This document shows, one piece after another, positions 1 through 7,042 of a stretch of 11,947 bases of DNA. This DNA is from Anaerolineae bacterium (lineage in GTDB: Bacteria; Chloroflexota; Anaerolineae; JAAYZQ01): assembly GCA_016926595.1 (NCBI GenBank), contig JAFGOG010000136.1:1-11947 (forward strand), in the 5' to 3' direction. The notes under the pieces are model-generated. The model made no database searches and had not been told where the DNA came from. It saw only the letters and a program-made list of their open reading frames with translations. The number at the start of each line of letters is the position of its first letter. The first letter of the stretch is position 1. A program made the position numbers and the translations under genes.

Positions 1-1
1 G

Positions 2-187
2 GAACACCTGGAGCGGATCGGCCAGCGCTTTTACCGCGCCGACAGGGCCCGATCGCGATCCGAGGGCGGGAGCGGGCTGGGCCTGGCCATCGCCCGGGCG
101 CTGGTAGAGGCCCATGGCGGCCGGCTGTGGCTCGAAAGCCGCGAGGGTCAGGGCACCCTGGTCACCTTTACCCTGCCGTCCGCCTAG
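2..187 (+). CDS. Sensor histidine kinase, C-terminal fragment
   Basis: This is the last part of a gene that begins before the window; only about 61 residues are seen. It reads [14 protein letters not shown], then a glycine-rich [18 protein letters not shown], then a short beta-rich tail ending [11 protein letters not shown]. This is the G2 box and final strands of a GHKL/HATPase_c ATP-binding domain, as in the catalytic end of two-component sensor kinases, where the domain passes phosphate from ATP to the conserved histidine of the preceding domain. The FYRAD (F box) and GLGLAI motifs are typical. The sensor input region and the partner response regulator lie outside the window. A terminator-like hairpin follows about 125 nt downstream. 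The kinase may be relevant to the PhoB-like repeats upstream of dnaK, but that link is only inferred from position. Confidence 0.9.
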   Translation, partial: EHLERIGQRFYRADRARSRSEGGSGLGLAIARALVEAHGGRLWLESREGQGTLVTFTLPSA

Positions 188-311
188 TGCGCGGGCCGCC
201 CTTGGCGCAGTGGCGCCATTCGGCCTGCTAGCCGCTCTGGCGTTGTGGGGTGTCGCCGCAATTGTGATCTATCACGCCCGGCATGACAGATCGCGCATTG
301 CGCAATAGCAC

Positions 312-350
312 AAAAAAGCCTCCCGCAGGCTTGAGCCTGCGGGAGGCTTT
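312..350 (-). terminator. Rho-independent terminator, probably bidirectional
   Basis: A perfect 16-bp stem pairs 315-330 with 335-350 around a 4-nt loop. On the minus strand it is followed by six T residues (complement of the A run at 312-317), a textbook terminator for the isocitrate dehydrogenase gene that ends at 360. On the plus strand the stem ends in only three T, so it may also stop the histidine kinase transcript, less efficiently. Confidence 0.9.
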
Positions 351-359
351 GGCCAGCTC

Positions 360-1382
360 CTATCGCATCGCCGCAATGATCGCGTCGGCCATCTCCTTAG
401 TGCCGACGGCAGTTGGATCGTCACGCACCGGTTTCAGGTCGTAGGTCACACTCCACCCCTCGGCGATCACCGCCTCGACCGCGGCCTGCACCCGGTCGGC
501 AGCCTGCTGCTGGCCCAGGTGCCGCAGCATCAGCACCCCGCTGAGGATGGTAGCCGTCGGGTTGACCTTGTTCTGGCCGGCATACTTGGGCGCCGAACCG
601 TGGCTCGGCTCAAAGACGGCGATCTCCTGGCCAAAATTTGCCCCCGGCACCACGCCCAGCCCACCCACCAGCCCCGAGCACAGGTCGCTTAGGATATCGC
701 CGAACAGGTTTGGGCAGACCAGGACATCGTACTCGTGCGGTCGCTGCACCAGTTGCATGACCATATTGTCCACGATCCGGTCCTCGAACTCGATGGCGGG
801 GTATTGGGCCGCTACCTCCTGGGCCACCCGCAGGTATAGGCCATCGGTCGCCTTCAGGATGTTGGCCTTGTGCACGGCGGTCACCTTACGGCGTCCATTG
901 GCCCGGGCATAGTCAAAGGCAAAGCGCACGATCCGCTCGCTGGCCCGGCGGGTAATGATCCGGATCGATTCGGCGGCCACGTTGGGAATGACGTCATGCT
1001 CGACGCCGGCGTACAGGCACTCGGTGTTCTCGCGGACCACTACCAGGTTCACCCCTTGGTGATACACAGGGATGCCTTTCAGCGCCCGGACGGGGCGGAC
1101 GTTGGCATACAGGTCCAGCGCCAGGCGCAGGCCGACGTTGACACTGCGAAAGCCGGCGCCGGCCGGCGTAGTGATCGGGCCCTTGAGCGCCACCTTGTTA
1201 GCCCGGATCGAAGCCAGCACCTGATCCGGCAGCGGCGTGCCATACCTGCCTATCACGTCGGCCCCGGCCTCCTGCACGTCCCACTCGAATGGGACGCCGC
1301 TCGCCTCCATCACCCGGCGCGCCGCCGCGACCAGCTCAGGTCCGGTGCCGTCACCGGGGATCAATGTCACGCGGTAAGCCAT
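360..1382 (-). CDS. Isocitrate dehydrogenase family protein (short NAD-IDH-like fold, NADP-type cofactor residues)
   Basis: A 340-residue beta-decarboxylating dehydrogenase of the isocitrate/isopropylmalate family, which oxidises isocitrate to 2-oxoglutarate in the TCA cycle. It starts [16 protein letters not shown]. The segment [19 protein letters not shown] (80-98) resembles the substrate-serine region of NAD-type isocitrate dehydrogenases. Also visible are [13 protein letters not shown] (117-129, Cys where Gly or Asp is common), [11 protein letters not shown] (171-181) with its catalytic lysine, and metal-binding aspartates in NLFGDILSD. The cofactor loop reads [15 protein letters not shown] (261-275). 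Lys266, Tyr267 and Val273 align with Lys344, Tyr345 and Val351 that give E. coli Icd its NADP preference; NAD enzymes usually have Asp-Ile at the first two. A good Shine-Dalgarno (AAGGAGG, 1387-1393) lies 4 nt before the ATG. Homoisocitrate or isopropylmalate dehydrogenase is possible but less likely. Confidence 0.85.
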   Translation of the reverse strand: MAYRVTLIPGDGTGPELVAAARRVMEASGVPFEWDVQEAGADVIGRYGTPLPDQVLASIRANKVALKGPITTPAGAGFRSVNVGLRLALDLYANVRPVRALKGIPVYHQGVNLVVVRENTECLYAGVEHDVIPNVAAESIRIITRRASERIVRFAFDYARANGRRKVTAVHKANILKATDGLYLRVAQEVAAQYPAIEFEDRIVDNMVMQLVQRPHEYDVLVCPNLFGDILSDLCSGLVGGLGVVPGANFGQEIAVFEPSHGSAPKYAGQNKVNPTATILSGVLMLRHLGQQQAADRVQAAVEAVIAEGWSVTYDLKPVRDDPTAVGTKEMADAIIAAMR

Positions 1383-1428
1383 ATCGCCTCCTTACGCCGC
1401 CCTAATCAGCGCCACGCCGCTGGCTCAT

Positions 1429-1457
1429 ATTCTACCCGAGTTCACTGCCCAGGTCAA
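1429..1457 (-). promoter_or_regulatory. Sigma70-type promoter of the isocitrate dehydrogenase gene
   Basis: On the minus strand a -35 box TTGACC (1452-1457) and a -10 box TAGAAT (1429-1434) are separated by exactly 17 nt, each one base off consensus. Transcription would begin near 1422, giving a leader of about 40 nt. The -35 box ends only 6 bp from the first of the CTAAC repeats that precede dnaK, so the same protein could affect both genes. Confidence 0.75.
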
Positions 1458-1463
1458 GCAAAT

Positions 1464-1507
1464 CTAACAAAACGCTAACATACTTCTAATTGCATTCTAA
1501 CGTTGAA
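1464..1507 (+). repeat. Four 11-bp-spaced CTAAC direct repeats (putative operator of dnaK)
   Basis: CTAAC, CTAAC, CTAAT and CTAAC begin at 1464, 1475, 1486 and 1497, a strict 11-bp period, so all copies face the same side of the helix. The last copy abuts the candidate -35 box of dnaK at 1503. Half-sites in direct repeat at 11 bp are the classic layout of OmpR/PhoB winged-helix response regulators (Pho boxes). A near-identical array precedes hsp20 at 6475. No CIRCE or HAIR inverted repeat is visible here. The identity of the binding protein is inferred. Confidence 0.75.
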
Positions 1508-1532
1508 ACACTAAGCTTGTGTTAATTATGAC
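1503..1532 (+). promoter_or_regulatory. Candidate dnaK promoter
   Basis: TTGAAA (1503-1508) is one base off a -35 consensus. TATGAC (1527-1532), 18 nt further on, matches four of six -10 bases. The -35 lies directly against the last 11-bp repeat, an arrangement that suits either activation from an adjacent site or repression. The -10 box is weak, so the promoter may need an activator. Confidence 0.5.
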
Positions 1533-1568
1533 CATAGGTTTATGGGAGAAAGTGGAGGAAAGATAACA

Positions 1569-3476
1569 ATGGGCAAGATATTGGGTATAGATCTAGGGAC
1601 GACAAACAGCGTCATGGCCGTCATCGAAGGCGGCGAAGCGACCGTCATCCCCACTGCTGAAGGGGGACGCCTGCTGCCGTCGGTGGTAGCTTTCACCAAG
1701 AGCGGCGAACGGCTGGTTGGCCAGACGGCGCGGCGCCAGGCAGTCGTAAACCCGGACAACACCGTCTATTCGATCAAGCGGTTGATGGGCCGGCGTTTCG
1801 ACGATCAGGAAGTACAAAAGGCGCGCAAGGTGCTGCCTTATAAAATCATCGAGGGCAAGGGCGGCGACGCCCGTGTCTCGCTGCCGCAAACCGGCAAAGA
1901 ATACACACCGCAAGAGATCTCGGCCATGATCCTGCGCAAGCTGGCCGACGACGCTACCGCCTACCTGGGCGAGCGGGTGACTCAGGCTGTGATCACCGTG
2001 CCGGCCTATTTCAACGACTCGCAGCGCCAAGCGACCAAAGACGCCGGCCGGATCGCCGGCCTGGAGGTGTTGCGCATCATCAACGAGCCGACGGCTGCTT
2101 CGCTGGCCTACGGCCTCGACAAAAAGTCCGCCGAGACGATCCTGGTCTTTGACCTGGGCGGCGGCACCTTCGACGTATCGATCCTGGACGTAGGCGAGGG
2201 GGTAGTCGAGGTCCGCGCCACCAGCGGCGACACTTTCCTGGGCGGCGACGACTGGGACCAGCAGATCGTCGACTGGGTGGCCGACGAATTCAAGAAGGAG
2301 CAGGGCATCGACCTGCGCCAGGACCGCCAGGCCCTACAGCGCCTGAAAGAGGCCGCGGAAAAGGCCAAGATCGAGCTATCGACGGTGATCGAGACCGAGA
2401 TCAACCTACCGTTCATCACCGCCGACGCTTCTGGCCCCAAGCACTTGCAGATGCGGCTGACCCGCGCCAAGCTGGAGCAACTGACCGGTGATCTGGTGCA
2501 GCGCCTCCGCGAGCCGTTCCAGCAAGCGCTGCGCGACGCCAAGCTACAGACCAGCGACATTGACGAAGTGGTGCTCGTCGGCGGCGCGACCCGCATGCCG
2601 ATGGTCCAGGAGCTGGTTCGCAGCCTGACCAGCGGCAAAGAGCCACACCGGGGCGTCAACCCCGACGAGGTGGTAGCCGTGGGCGCGGCTATCCAGGCCG
2701 GCGTATTGGGCGGCGAGATCAAGGACGTGCTCCTTCTGGACGTGACACCCCTGACCTTGGGCGTCGAGACCCTCGGCGGCGTGATGACGCCTCTGATCGA
2801 GCGCAACACGACGATCCCGGTGCGCAAGAGCGAGATCTTTAGCACCGCCGACGATGGGCAGACCGCGGTCACCATCCACGTCCTCCAGGGCGAGCGCCCG
2901 ATGGCCGCTGACAACATGACTTTGGGCCGCTTTAACCTGGAAGGCATCCCGCCCGCGCCGCGGGGGATGCCCCAAATCGAGGTCTCCTTCGACATCGACG
3001 CCAACGGCATCCTGAACGTGACCGCCCAGGACAAGGCAACCGGCAAGCAGCAAAAGATCGCCATCACCGCCAGCACCAACCTGACCAAGAGCGACGTAGA
3101 GCGCATGGTCGCGCAAGCCAAGCAGCACGAGGCTGAGGACCGGCGCCGCAAGGAGCTGATCGAGGCCCGCAACACGGCTGACATGCTGATCTACCAGACC
3201 GAGAAGACGCTTCGGGATCTGGGCGACCGCATACCGGCTGCAGATCGTGCGACCATCGACCAGACCATAGAAGAGCTCAAGCAAGCCAAAGATGGCGAGG
3301 ACACAGCGCGCATCCGCCAGCTCACCGAGCGCTTGCAGCAGGCCAGCTACGCCATCGGCCAGCAGATGTACGCCCAACAACAGGGCGGTAATGGCCAAAG
3401 CCACGAGCCTGGCCCGAGCCCTGAGGGTCGTCCAGACGAGCAAGAGGTCGTGGAAGGCGAGTTCCGCGAAGTCTAG
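1569..3476 (+). CDS. dnaK: Molecular chaperone DnaK (Hsp70)
   Basis: A full-length 635-residue Hsp70, the ATP-driven cytosolic chaperone that binds exposed hydrophobic peptides and works with GrpE and DnaJ encoded just downstream. Visible signatures are [13 protein letters not shown] at the N-terminus, [12 protein letters not shown] (172-183), [15 protein letters not shown] (195-209, with the Thr at 200 that corresponds to the autophosphorylated Thr of E. coli DnaK), [13 protein letters not shown] (334-346) and the interdomain linker VLLLDVTPL (387-395). The substrate-binding domain and helical lid follow, and the protein ends in an acidic VVEGEFREV tail. The start at 1569 is chosen over an in-frame ATG at 1542 because GGAGGA (1554-1559) lies 9 nt before it and the family begins there. 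Transcription is probably controlled by the 11-bp repeats upstream. Confidence 0.98.
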   Translation: MGKILGIDLGTTNSVMAVIEGGEATVIPTAEGGRLLPSVVAFTKSGERLVGQTARRQAVVNPDNTVYSIKRLMGRRFDDQEVQKARKVLPYKIIEGKGGDARVSLPQTGKEYTPQEISAMILRKLADDATAYLGERVTQAVITVPAYFNDSQRQATKDAGRIAGLEVLRIINEPTAASLAYGLDKKSAETILVFDLGGGTFDVSILDVGEGVVEVRATSGDTFLGGDDWDQQIVDWVADEFKKEQGIDLRQDRQALQRLKEAAEKAKIELSTVIETEINLPFITADASGPKHLQMRLTRAKLEQLTGDLVQRLREPFQQALRDAKLQTSDIDEVVLVGGATRMPMVQELVRSLTSGKEPHRGVNPDEVVAVGAAIQAGVLGGEIKDVLLLDVTPLTLGVETLGGVMTPLIERNTTIPVRKSEIFSTADDGQTAVTIHVLQGERPMAADNMTLGRFNLEGIPPAPRGMPQIEVSFDIDANGILNVTAQDKATGKQQKIAITASTNLTKSDVERMVAQAKQHEAEDRRRKELIEARNTADMLIYQTEKTLRDLGDRIPAADRATIDQTIEELKQAKDGEDTARIRQLTERLQQASYAIGQQMYAQQQGGNGQSHEPGPSPEGRPDEQEVVEGEFREV

Positions 3477-3480
3477 GCCG

Positions 3481-3503
3481 TCCCCTCCCCCAGCGGGAGA
3501 GGG
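3481..3503 (+). terminator. GC-rich hairpin just after dnaK, possible weak terminator
   Basis: A C-rich run (about 3482-3490) can pair with GGGAGAGGG (3495-3503), with one bulged base, right after the dnaK stop. No T run follows. It may be an mRNA-stabilising hairpin or a leaky terminator that lowers grpE expression relative to dnaK. Confidence 0.3.
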
Positions 3504-3532
3504 TATTGGCCGGCCCTAGAGATGCAAGGAAA

Positions 3533-3600
3533 CGGCCGCTTGCGGGGAGCCCGTGCCTTCCGAAAGGAGGGCTATGCCACCGGGTCCACGCAAGCGGCCG
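3533..3600 (+). promoter_or_regulatory. Long structured leader between dnaK and grpE
   Basis: A perfect 12-bp stem pairs 3533-3544 with 3589-3600. Inside it, 3546-3548 can pair with 3585-3587 and 3550-3554 with 3579-3584 (one bulge). A terminal stem pairs 3555-3561 with 3566-3572 and is closed by a GAAA tetraloop (3562-3565). That gives about 27 bp in a nearly continuous hairpin. The terminal stem hides a strong Shine-Dalgarno (AAAGGAGG, 3563-3570) and leaves an ATG at 3574 in an internal loop. A T-rich stretch (ATGTTGCTCTTTT) follows the base. I do not recognise it as a known riboswitch class. It could be an RNA thermometer, a processing site or an attenuator. Confidence 0.6.
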
Positions 3601-3615
3601 ATGTTGCTCTTTTGA
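3574..3615 (+). CDS. Possible 13-codon leader peptide ahead of grpE
   Basis: ATG at 3574 opens a short frame, MPPGPRKRPMLLF, ending with TGA at 3613-3615, 15 nt before the grpE start. A consensus-like AAAGGAGG precedes the ATG with short spacing (3-4 nt). Codons 6-9 (Arg-Lys-Arg-Pro) are the right arm of the 12-bp outer stem, so a ribosome translating this frame would open the hairpin. It is too short to judge by coding statistics, and translation is unproven. Confidence 0.3.
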   Translation: MPPGPRKRPMLLF

Positions 3616-3630
3616 GCAGGAAGGATTACA

Positions 3631-4293
3631 ATGGATAGAACCATCCGCATACCAGTCAAAGTTAGATCGGGGATGGAACAGCCGGTCATCCAAACCCACG
3701 ACGACCAAAAGCCGGAACTCGACGATCTGGCTGAGCCGATCGTCACCGAGGCCAGGGCTGCGGTGAGCAGCTCACGCAGAGGCGTCCAGGAGCGGCCGCC
3801 CGCTCCAACCGCGCCGGACGCCCAGGCGGTACAGCAGGCGGACGGGGGACAGGTTCAGGCCGAACAGGCCGAGAGCCAAGACTGGCGCGACCGGGCGCTC
3901 CGCTTGCAGGCAGAGATGGACAACTACCGCAAGCGACAGCAACGCCTGGCCGAAGACAGGATCGATGCCGAGCGCCAGCGGTTGCTGCGCAGCTTTTTGC
4001 CTGTAGTAGATGACCTAGAGCGGGCGTTGGCCGCCCCGCCAGGCGACGGACACAGGCTGCGCGAGGGTGTCCAGTTGACGCACCGGGCCGCGCTGCAACT
4101 GCTACAGCGGGAAGGGGTGGAGCCGCTCAGGGAACATAACCAGCCGTTCGACCCGCACTGGCACGAAGCGGTGGCCACAGTCGATCATGCCCGGGCGGGC
4201 GTCGCGCCCAACACGATCGTGGAGGTACTGGAGCCCGGCTACCGGCAGCAGGATCAGTTGCTCCGGCCAGCCAGGGTAGTCGTAGCGGTTTAG
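3631..4293 (+). CDS. grpE: Nucleotide exchange factor GrpE
   Basis: A 220-residue GrpE, the dimeric exchange factor that releases ADP from DnaK and resets its substrate cycle. The N-terminal 80 residues are acidic and Gln/Pro/Ala-rich, as in the disordered head of the family. Residues about 83-130 are a charged coiled coil containing LQAEMDNYRKR and a FLPVVDDLERAL segment. The C-terminal beta domain has PFDPHWHEAV (172-181) and ends IVEVLEPGYRQQDQLLRPARVVVAV, both standard GrpE signatures. The start is supported by AGGAAGG (3618-3624) 6 nt upstream. It lies 154 nt after dnaK, separated by the structured leader, and its stop overlaps the dnaJ ribosome-binding site, so grpE and dnaJ are probably co-transcribed and translationally coupled. 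Confidence 0.96.
   Translation: MDRTIRIPVKVRSGMEQPVIQTHDDQKPELDDLAEPIVTEARAAVSSSRRGVQERPPAPTAPDAQAVQQADGGQVQAEQAESQDWRDRALRLQAEMDNYRKRQQRLAEDRIDAERQRLLRSFLPVVDDLERALAAPPGDGHRLREGVQLTHRAALQLLQREGVEPLREHNQPFDPHWHEAVATVDHARAGVAPNTIVEVLEPGYRQQDQLLRPARVVVAV
3792..3799. other. GCGGCCGC octamer (NotI recognition sequence)
   Basis: An exact GCGGCCGC lies inside grpE. NotI itself cuts this sequence. It matters because a NotI-family nuclease gene is present in the window, but the specificity of that nuclease is not known from sequence. Confidence 0.9.
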
Positions 4294-4305
4294 GAGCAGA
4301 AACCA

Positions 4306-5250
4306 ATGGAATACAAGGATTATTACCAAATCCTTGGCGTGAAAAAGAGCGCGAGCGACAAAGAGATCAAGTCCGCTTTTCGCCGGCTGGCCAAGCAATG
4401 CCATCCCGACGCCAATCCGAACGATCCCAAGGCCGAAGAAAGGTTCAAGGAGATCAACGAGGCGTACGAGGTCCTGTCAGACCCAGGCAAGCGCAGCAAG
4501 TACGACCAATTGGGCGCTGACTGGCAGAGGTGGCAGCGGGGCGGCGGCCGGCCCCAGGACTATGACTGGAGCCGGTGGGCGGGAGGAGCCCCAGGCGAGG
4601 GCGTCCACGTCCGGTATGGAACACCAGAAGACCTGGAAGAGCTATTCGGCGGCGCCAGCCCCTTTTCCGATTTCTTTAGCCAGATCTTTGGCAGCATGGG
4701 AGCGCGCGGCGCCCCGGGAGGTTTTCAACGCCAGGTCCGTCCGCAGCGCGGGCAGGATTACGAGCAGCCGGTCGAGATCACGCTACAGGAGGCTTACCAA
4801 GGCACGACTCGCGTGCTGCAAAAAGACAGCCAACGCCTGGAGATCAAGATTCCGCCTGGCGCCAAGACCGGCACCCGTGTCCGGATGAGCGGCGGCGGCG
4901 GGGGTGGGACGGCCGGGGCATCAGCCGGCGACCTGTACCTGCGGGTCACCGTTCTGCCCGATCCACGCTTTGAGCGCAAGGGCGATGACCTGCACACGAC
5001 GGTCCATGTAGACCTGTACACGATGCTTCTGGGCGGCGAGATTCAGGTGCCGACGATGGAGGGCAGTGTCATGATGCGCATCCCGCCCGACACGCAGAAC
5101 GGCTGTACCTTCCGATTGCGCGGCAAAGGGATGCCCAAGCTGCGCCAGCCCAAGGAACGCGGCGACCTGTATGCCAAAATCGAGGTTCAACTGCCAAAAC
5201 TGACGCCCCGCCAGCGGCAGCTCGTCGAGGAGCTGCGGAAGAGCAGTTAG
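4306..5250 (+). CDS. DnaJ-family co-chaperone without zinc finger (CbpA-type)
   Basis: A 314-residue J-domain protein that delivers substrates to DnaK and stimulates its ATPase. The J domain occupies about residues 4-70 ([15 protein letters not shown]...) with the essential HPD motif at 33-35. A Gly/Phe-containing linker follows (about 75-150: [18 protein letters not shown]). Two C-terminal beta-sandwich substrate-binding domains then run from [16 protein letters not shown] to the end, including [10 protein letters not shown]. There are no CxxCxGxG repeats, so it is a class B (CbpA/DnaJ2-like) protein, although it sits in the main dnaK-grpE operon where a zinc-finger DnaJ is often found. The ribosome-binding site AGGAG (4292-4296) overlaps the grpE stop codon, 9 nt before this ATG. 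Confidence 0.95.
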   Translation: MEYKDYYQILGVKKSASDKEIKSAFRRLAKQCHPDANPNDPKAEERFKEINEAYEVLSDPGKRSKYDQLGADWQRWQRGGGRPQDYDWSRWAGGAPGEGVHVRYGTPEDLEELFGGASPFSDFFSQIFGSMGARGAPGGFQRQVRPQRGQDYEQPVEITLQEAYQGTTRVLQKDSQRLEIKIPPGAKTGTRVRMSGGGGGGTAGASAGDLYLRVTVLPDPRFERKGDDLHTTVHVDLYTMLLGGEIQVPTMEGSVMMRIPPDTQNGCTFRLRGKGMPKLRQPKERGDLYAKIEVQLPKLTPRQRQLVEELRKSS

Positions 5251-5266
5251 GCCATAGGAGGACAAG

Positions 5267-6472
5267 ATGTTCGTGCGCAACAGATTGTGGCGGGTTGGTT
5301 TGGTGTTGGCTTGGGCGCTATTTGGCTGTTCACTGCCAAGCGTCCTATCGCCGTCGTCGCCCACGTCCACCCCGGCGGCTACGATCCCCCCGGTTGCCAT
5401 AGCGCCCACGCTGACCCCCCAGCCGACAGAGAGCTCCTGGAGAGAGCCGGCGCCGATCGCCTTGGATCTTGAACAGAGGGTAATCGAGGTCTATGACAGC
5501 GCCAGCCTTGGCGTGGTGAATATCACCAACAGGCAGGTCCGTTACAACTTTTTCATGCAGCCTGTGCCCGAAGAGGGCGCCGGCTCGGGCTTTGTCTACG
5601 ACCAGGAAGGGCACATCGTCACCAACTATCACGTCGTCGAGGGCGCCGAAGAGCTGTCGGTGACCATGCCCGACGAGACGGTCGTGACCGCCCGGCTGGT
5701 TGGCTCTGATCCTTCGAACGACCTGGCGGTCCTGCAGGTGGATCTGCCGTCCGAACAACTGCACCCCATCCCCCTAGGCGATTCGCAGAACCTGCGCGTC
5801 GGGCAGTTTGTGGTGGCCATCGGCAACCCCTTTGGCCTGGAGCGGACGCTGACCACCGGCGTGGTTAGCGCCTTGGGCCGGGTGATCGAGAGCCCCGATC
5901 AGCGGTTCATCGGCGAGATCATCCAGACCGACGCCGCGATCAACCCCGGCAACTCGGGCGGGCCACTGCTCGACTTGTCAGGCCGGGTGATCGGCGTCAA
6001 CACGGCCATCTTCAGCCCCAGTCAGGCCTCGGCGGGCATCGGCTTTGCCGTGCCGGTGAGCTCTGTACGGCGCGTGGTGCCCGAGCTGATCGCCCGTGGT
6101 TATTACGCCCATCCATGGCTGGGAGTGCACCTCTTGGACGTGACGCCAGAGTGGGTCGACATCCTGCGGCAGGCAGGCATGGACCTACCGGTCACAGAGG
6201 GTGTCCTCCTGATCGACGTCGTAGCTGGCGCGCCTGCGGACCGGGCCGGGCTACGCGGCGGACAGCGGCAGGTGCGAATCGGCAACGGCGCGTTGCCTGT
6301 GGGCGGCGACATCATCATCGCCCTCGATGGCGAGCCGATTGCCAACACCCGCGACTTGACCCTCTACCTCGATACGCGAACGCGGATCGGGCAGACGATC
6401 CAGATCACATTCATCCGCGACGGACAGGAAATGATGCTGCCGGCCACTCTGACCGAGCGGCCGCGCGAGTAG
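5267..6472 (+). CDS. HtrA/DegP-like trypsin-PDZ serine protease, lipoprotein
   Basis: A 401-residue extracytoplasmic protease of the HtrA/DegQ family that degrades misfolded exported proteins. An N-terminal hydrophobic stretch (about 7-20) ends in lipobox LFGC, with Cys21 the likely lipidated residue. A Ser/Thr/Pro-rich spacer (22-62) would hold the catalytic domain off the membrane. The trypsin-like domain shows the triad His122 (TNYHVVEG), Asp152 (SDPSNDLAVL) and Ser230 (INPGNSGGPL), plus IGNPFGLERTLTTG. A single PDZ domain covers about 285-395. AGGAGGA (5256-5262) lies 4 nt upstream. It follows the dnaJ stop by 16 nt, so it looks like the last gene of the dnaK operon, coupling cytosolic and envelope quality control. 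Its stop sits 2 bp before the hsp20 repeat array. Confidence 0.95.
   Translation: MFVRNRLWRVGLVLAWALFGCSLPSVLSPSSPTSTPAATIPPVAIAPTLTPQPTESSWREPAPIALDLEQRVIEVYDSASLGVVNITNRQVRYNFFMQPVPEEGAGSGFVYDQEGHIVTNYHVVEGAEELSVTMPDETVVTARLVGSDPSNDLAVLQVDLPSEQLHPIPLGDSQNLRVGQFVVAIGNPFGLERTLTTGVVSALGRVIESPDQRFIGEIIQTDAAINPGNSGGPLLDLSGRVIGVNTAIFSPSQASAGIGFAVPVSSVRRVVPELIARGYYAHPWLGVHLLDVTPEWVDILRQAGMDLPVTEGVLLIDVVAGAPADRAGLRGGQRQVRIGNGALPVGGDIIIALDGEPIANTRDLTLYLDTRTRIGQTIQITFIRDGQEMMLPATLTERPRE
6457..6464. other. GCGGCCGC octamer (NotI recognition sequence)
   Basis: A second exact GCGGCCGC, near the 3' end of the HtrA gene. Two sites in about 12 kb gives no hint that the sequence is avoided in this genome. 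Confidence 0.9.
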
Positions 6473-6474
6473 GT

Positions 6475-6518
6475 CTAACAATTCTCTAACGTTCCTCTTG
6501 CGTTCTTCTAACACAACC
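6475..6518 (+). repeat. Four 11-bp-spaced CTAAC-type repeats (putative operator of hsp20)
   Basis: CTAAC, CTAAC, CTTGC (degenerate) and CTAAC begin at 6475, 6486, 6497 and 6508, again exactly 11 bp apart and in the same orientation relative to the downstream gene as the dnaK array. Seven of the eight copies across both arrays are preceded by T, giving TCTAAC as a core. The first copy begins 2 bp after the HtrA stop codon, and the last starts 60 bp before the hsp20 ATG (72 bp in dnaK). Confidence 0.75.
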
Positions 6519-6522
6519 GCTG

Positions 6523-6528
6523 TACACT
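6523..6528 (+). promoter_or_regulatory. Candidate -10 box of the hsp20 pair
   Basis: TACACT matches four of six -10 bases and lies 10 bp beyond the last repeat. No good -35 box is present at normal spacing: TTGCGT (6498-6503) is 19 nt away and falls within the repeats. Weak or absent -35 sequence replaced by activator repeats is the pattern of PhoB-type activated promoters. Confidence 0.35.
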
Positions 6529-6567
6529 CGTACTCGAAACTAAACCAATTAGCTTTGGAGGTGAGAA

Positions 6568-7029
6568 ATGACTGACTTGGTACGTTGGGAACCGTTTCGA
6601 GACATGATGACCTTGCGGGATGCGATGAGCCAGCTATTTGAAGAGAGCATGGTACGCAAGAGCCCCTTCGGCGCCTGGCCCTTTGGACGGCGCGAGGGCG
6701 CATCGCTCCCGGCGGTCGACATGTACGAGACCGAGGGCGAAGTGATGGTCAAAGCCTCGCTGCCCGGTCTGAAACCGGAAGAGGTCGACATCACCATCAC
6801 CGGCAATGCGCTAGAGATCCGCGGCGAGACGAAGGAAGAGACCGAAGAGAAACGCGGCGACTATTACTATCACGAGCGCAGCTTTGGCGCCTTCCAACGA
6901 TCGCTGACCCTGCCGGTGGAGATCAAAGCCGACGAGGCGGAAGCAACCTTTGAGAACGGCGTTTTAACGCTCAAGATGCCCAAGGCCGAGCAGGCCAAGG
7001 CAAAGCAGATCAAGATCCAGGCCAAATAG
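6568..7029 (+). CDS. Hsp20 family small heat-shock protein (first copy)
   Basis: A 153-residue alpha-crystallin-type holdase that binds unfolding proteins without ATP and hands them to DnaK. The N-terminal arm begins MTDLVRWEPFRDMMTLRDAM. The alpha-crystallin domain spans about 48-142, with PAVDMYETEGEVMVKASLPG at its start and the signature FENGVLTLKMPK near its end. The C-terminal tail carries IKI, an I-x-I motif used in oligomer contacts. GGAGGTGA (6557-6564) is a near-perfect ribosome-binding site. It forms a two-gene unit with the second hsp20, 13 nt apart, under the 11-bp repeat array. Confidence 0.96.
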   Translation: MTDLVRWEPFRDMMTLRDAMSQLFEESMVRKSPFGAWPFGRREGASLPAVDMYETEGEVMVKASLPGLKPEEVDITITGNALEIRGETKEETEEKRGDYYYHERSFGAFQRSLTLPVEIKADEAEATFENGVLTLKMPKAEQAKAKQIKIQAK

Positions 7030-7042
7030 AAGGAGATGCGAA

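Noticed and set aside
114..308. 64-codon plus-strand ORF ending in a hydrophobic stretch
   Set aside because: It overlaps the histidine kinase in another frame for over a third of its length, has no ribosome-binding site, and its N-terminal half is the Arg/Ala/Pro-rich composition typical of shadow frames.
870..1478. 202-codon plus-strand ORF opposite isocitrate dehydrogenase
   Set aside because: It is antisense to an unmistakable dehydrogenase and runs through its promoter; the composition is that of a shadow frame.
1383..1568. CIRCE or HAIR heat-shock operator upstream of dnaK
   Set aside because: I looked for TTAGCACTC/GAGTGCTAA and CTTGAGT/ACTCAAG inverted repeats and found neither; only the 11-bp direct repeats are present.
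2108..3443. Two long minus-strand open frames opposite dnaK (358 and 299 codons)
   Set aside because: Both are antisense to a clear, full-length dnaK. Long antisense frames are expected where third positions are GC-rich. No start signals or recognisable domains were seen.
3533..3600. Known riboswitch class or signal recognition particle RNA in the dnaK-grpE gap
   Set aside because: The GAAA tetraloop and long stem recalled c-di-GMP, molybdenum cofactor and SRP RNAs, but the conserved core sequences of those RNAs were not found.
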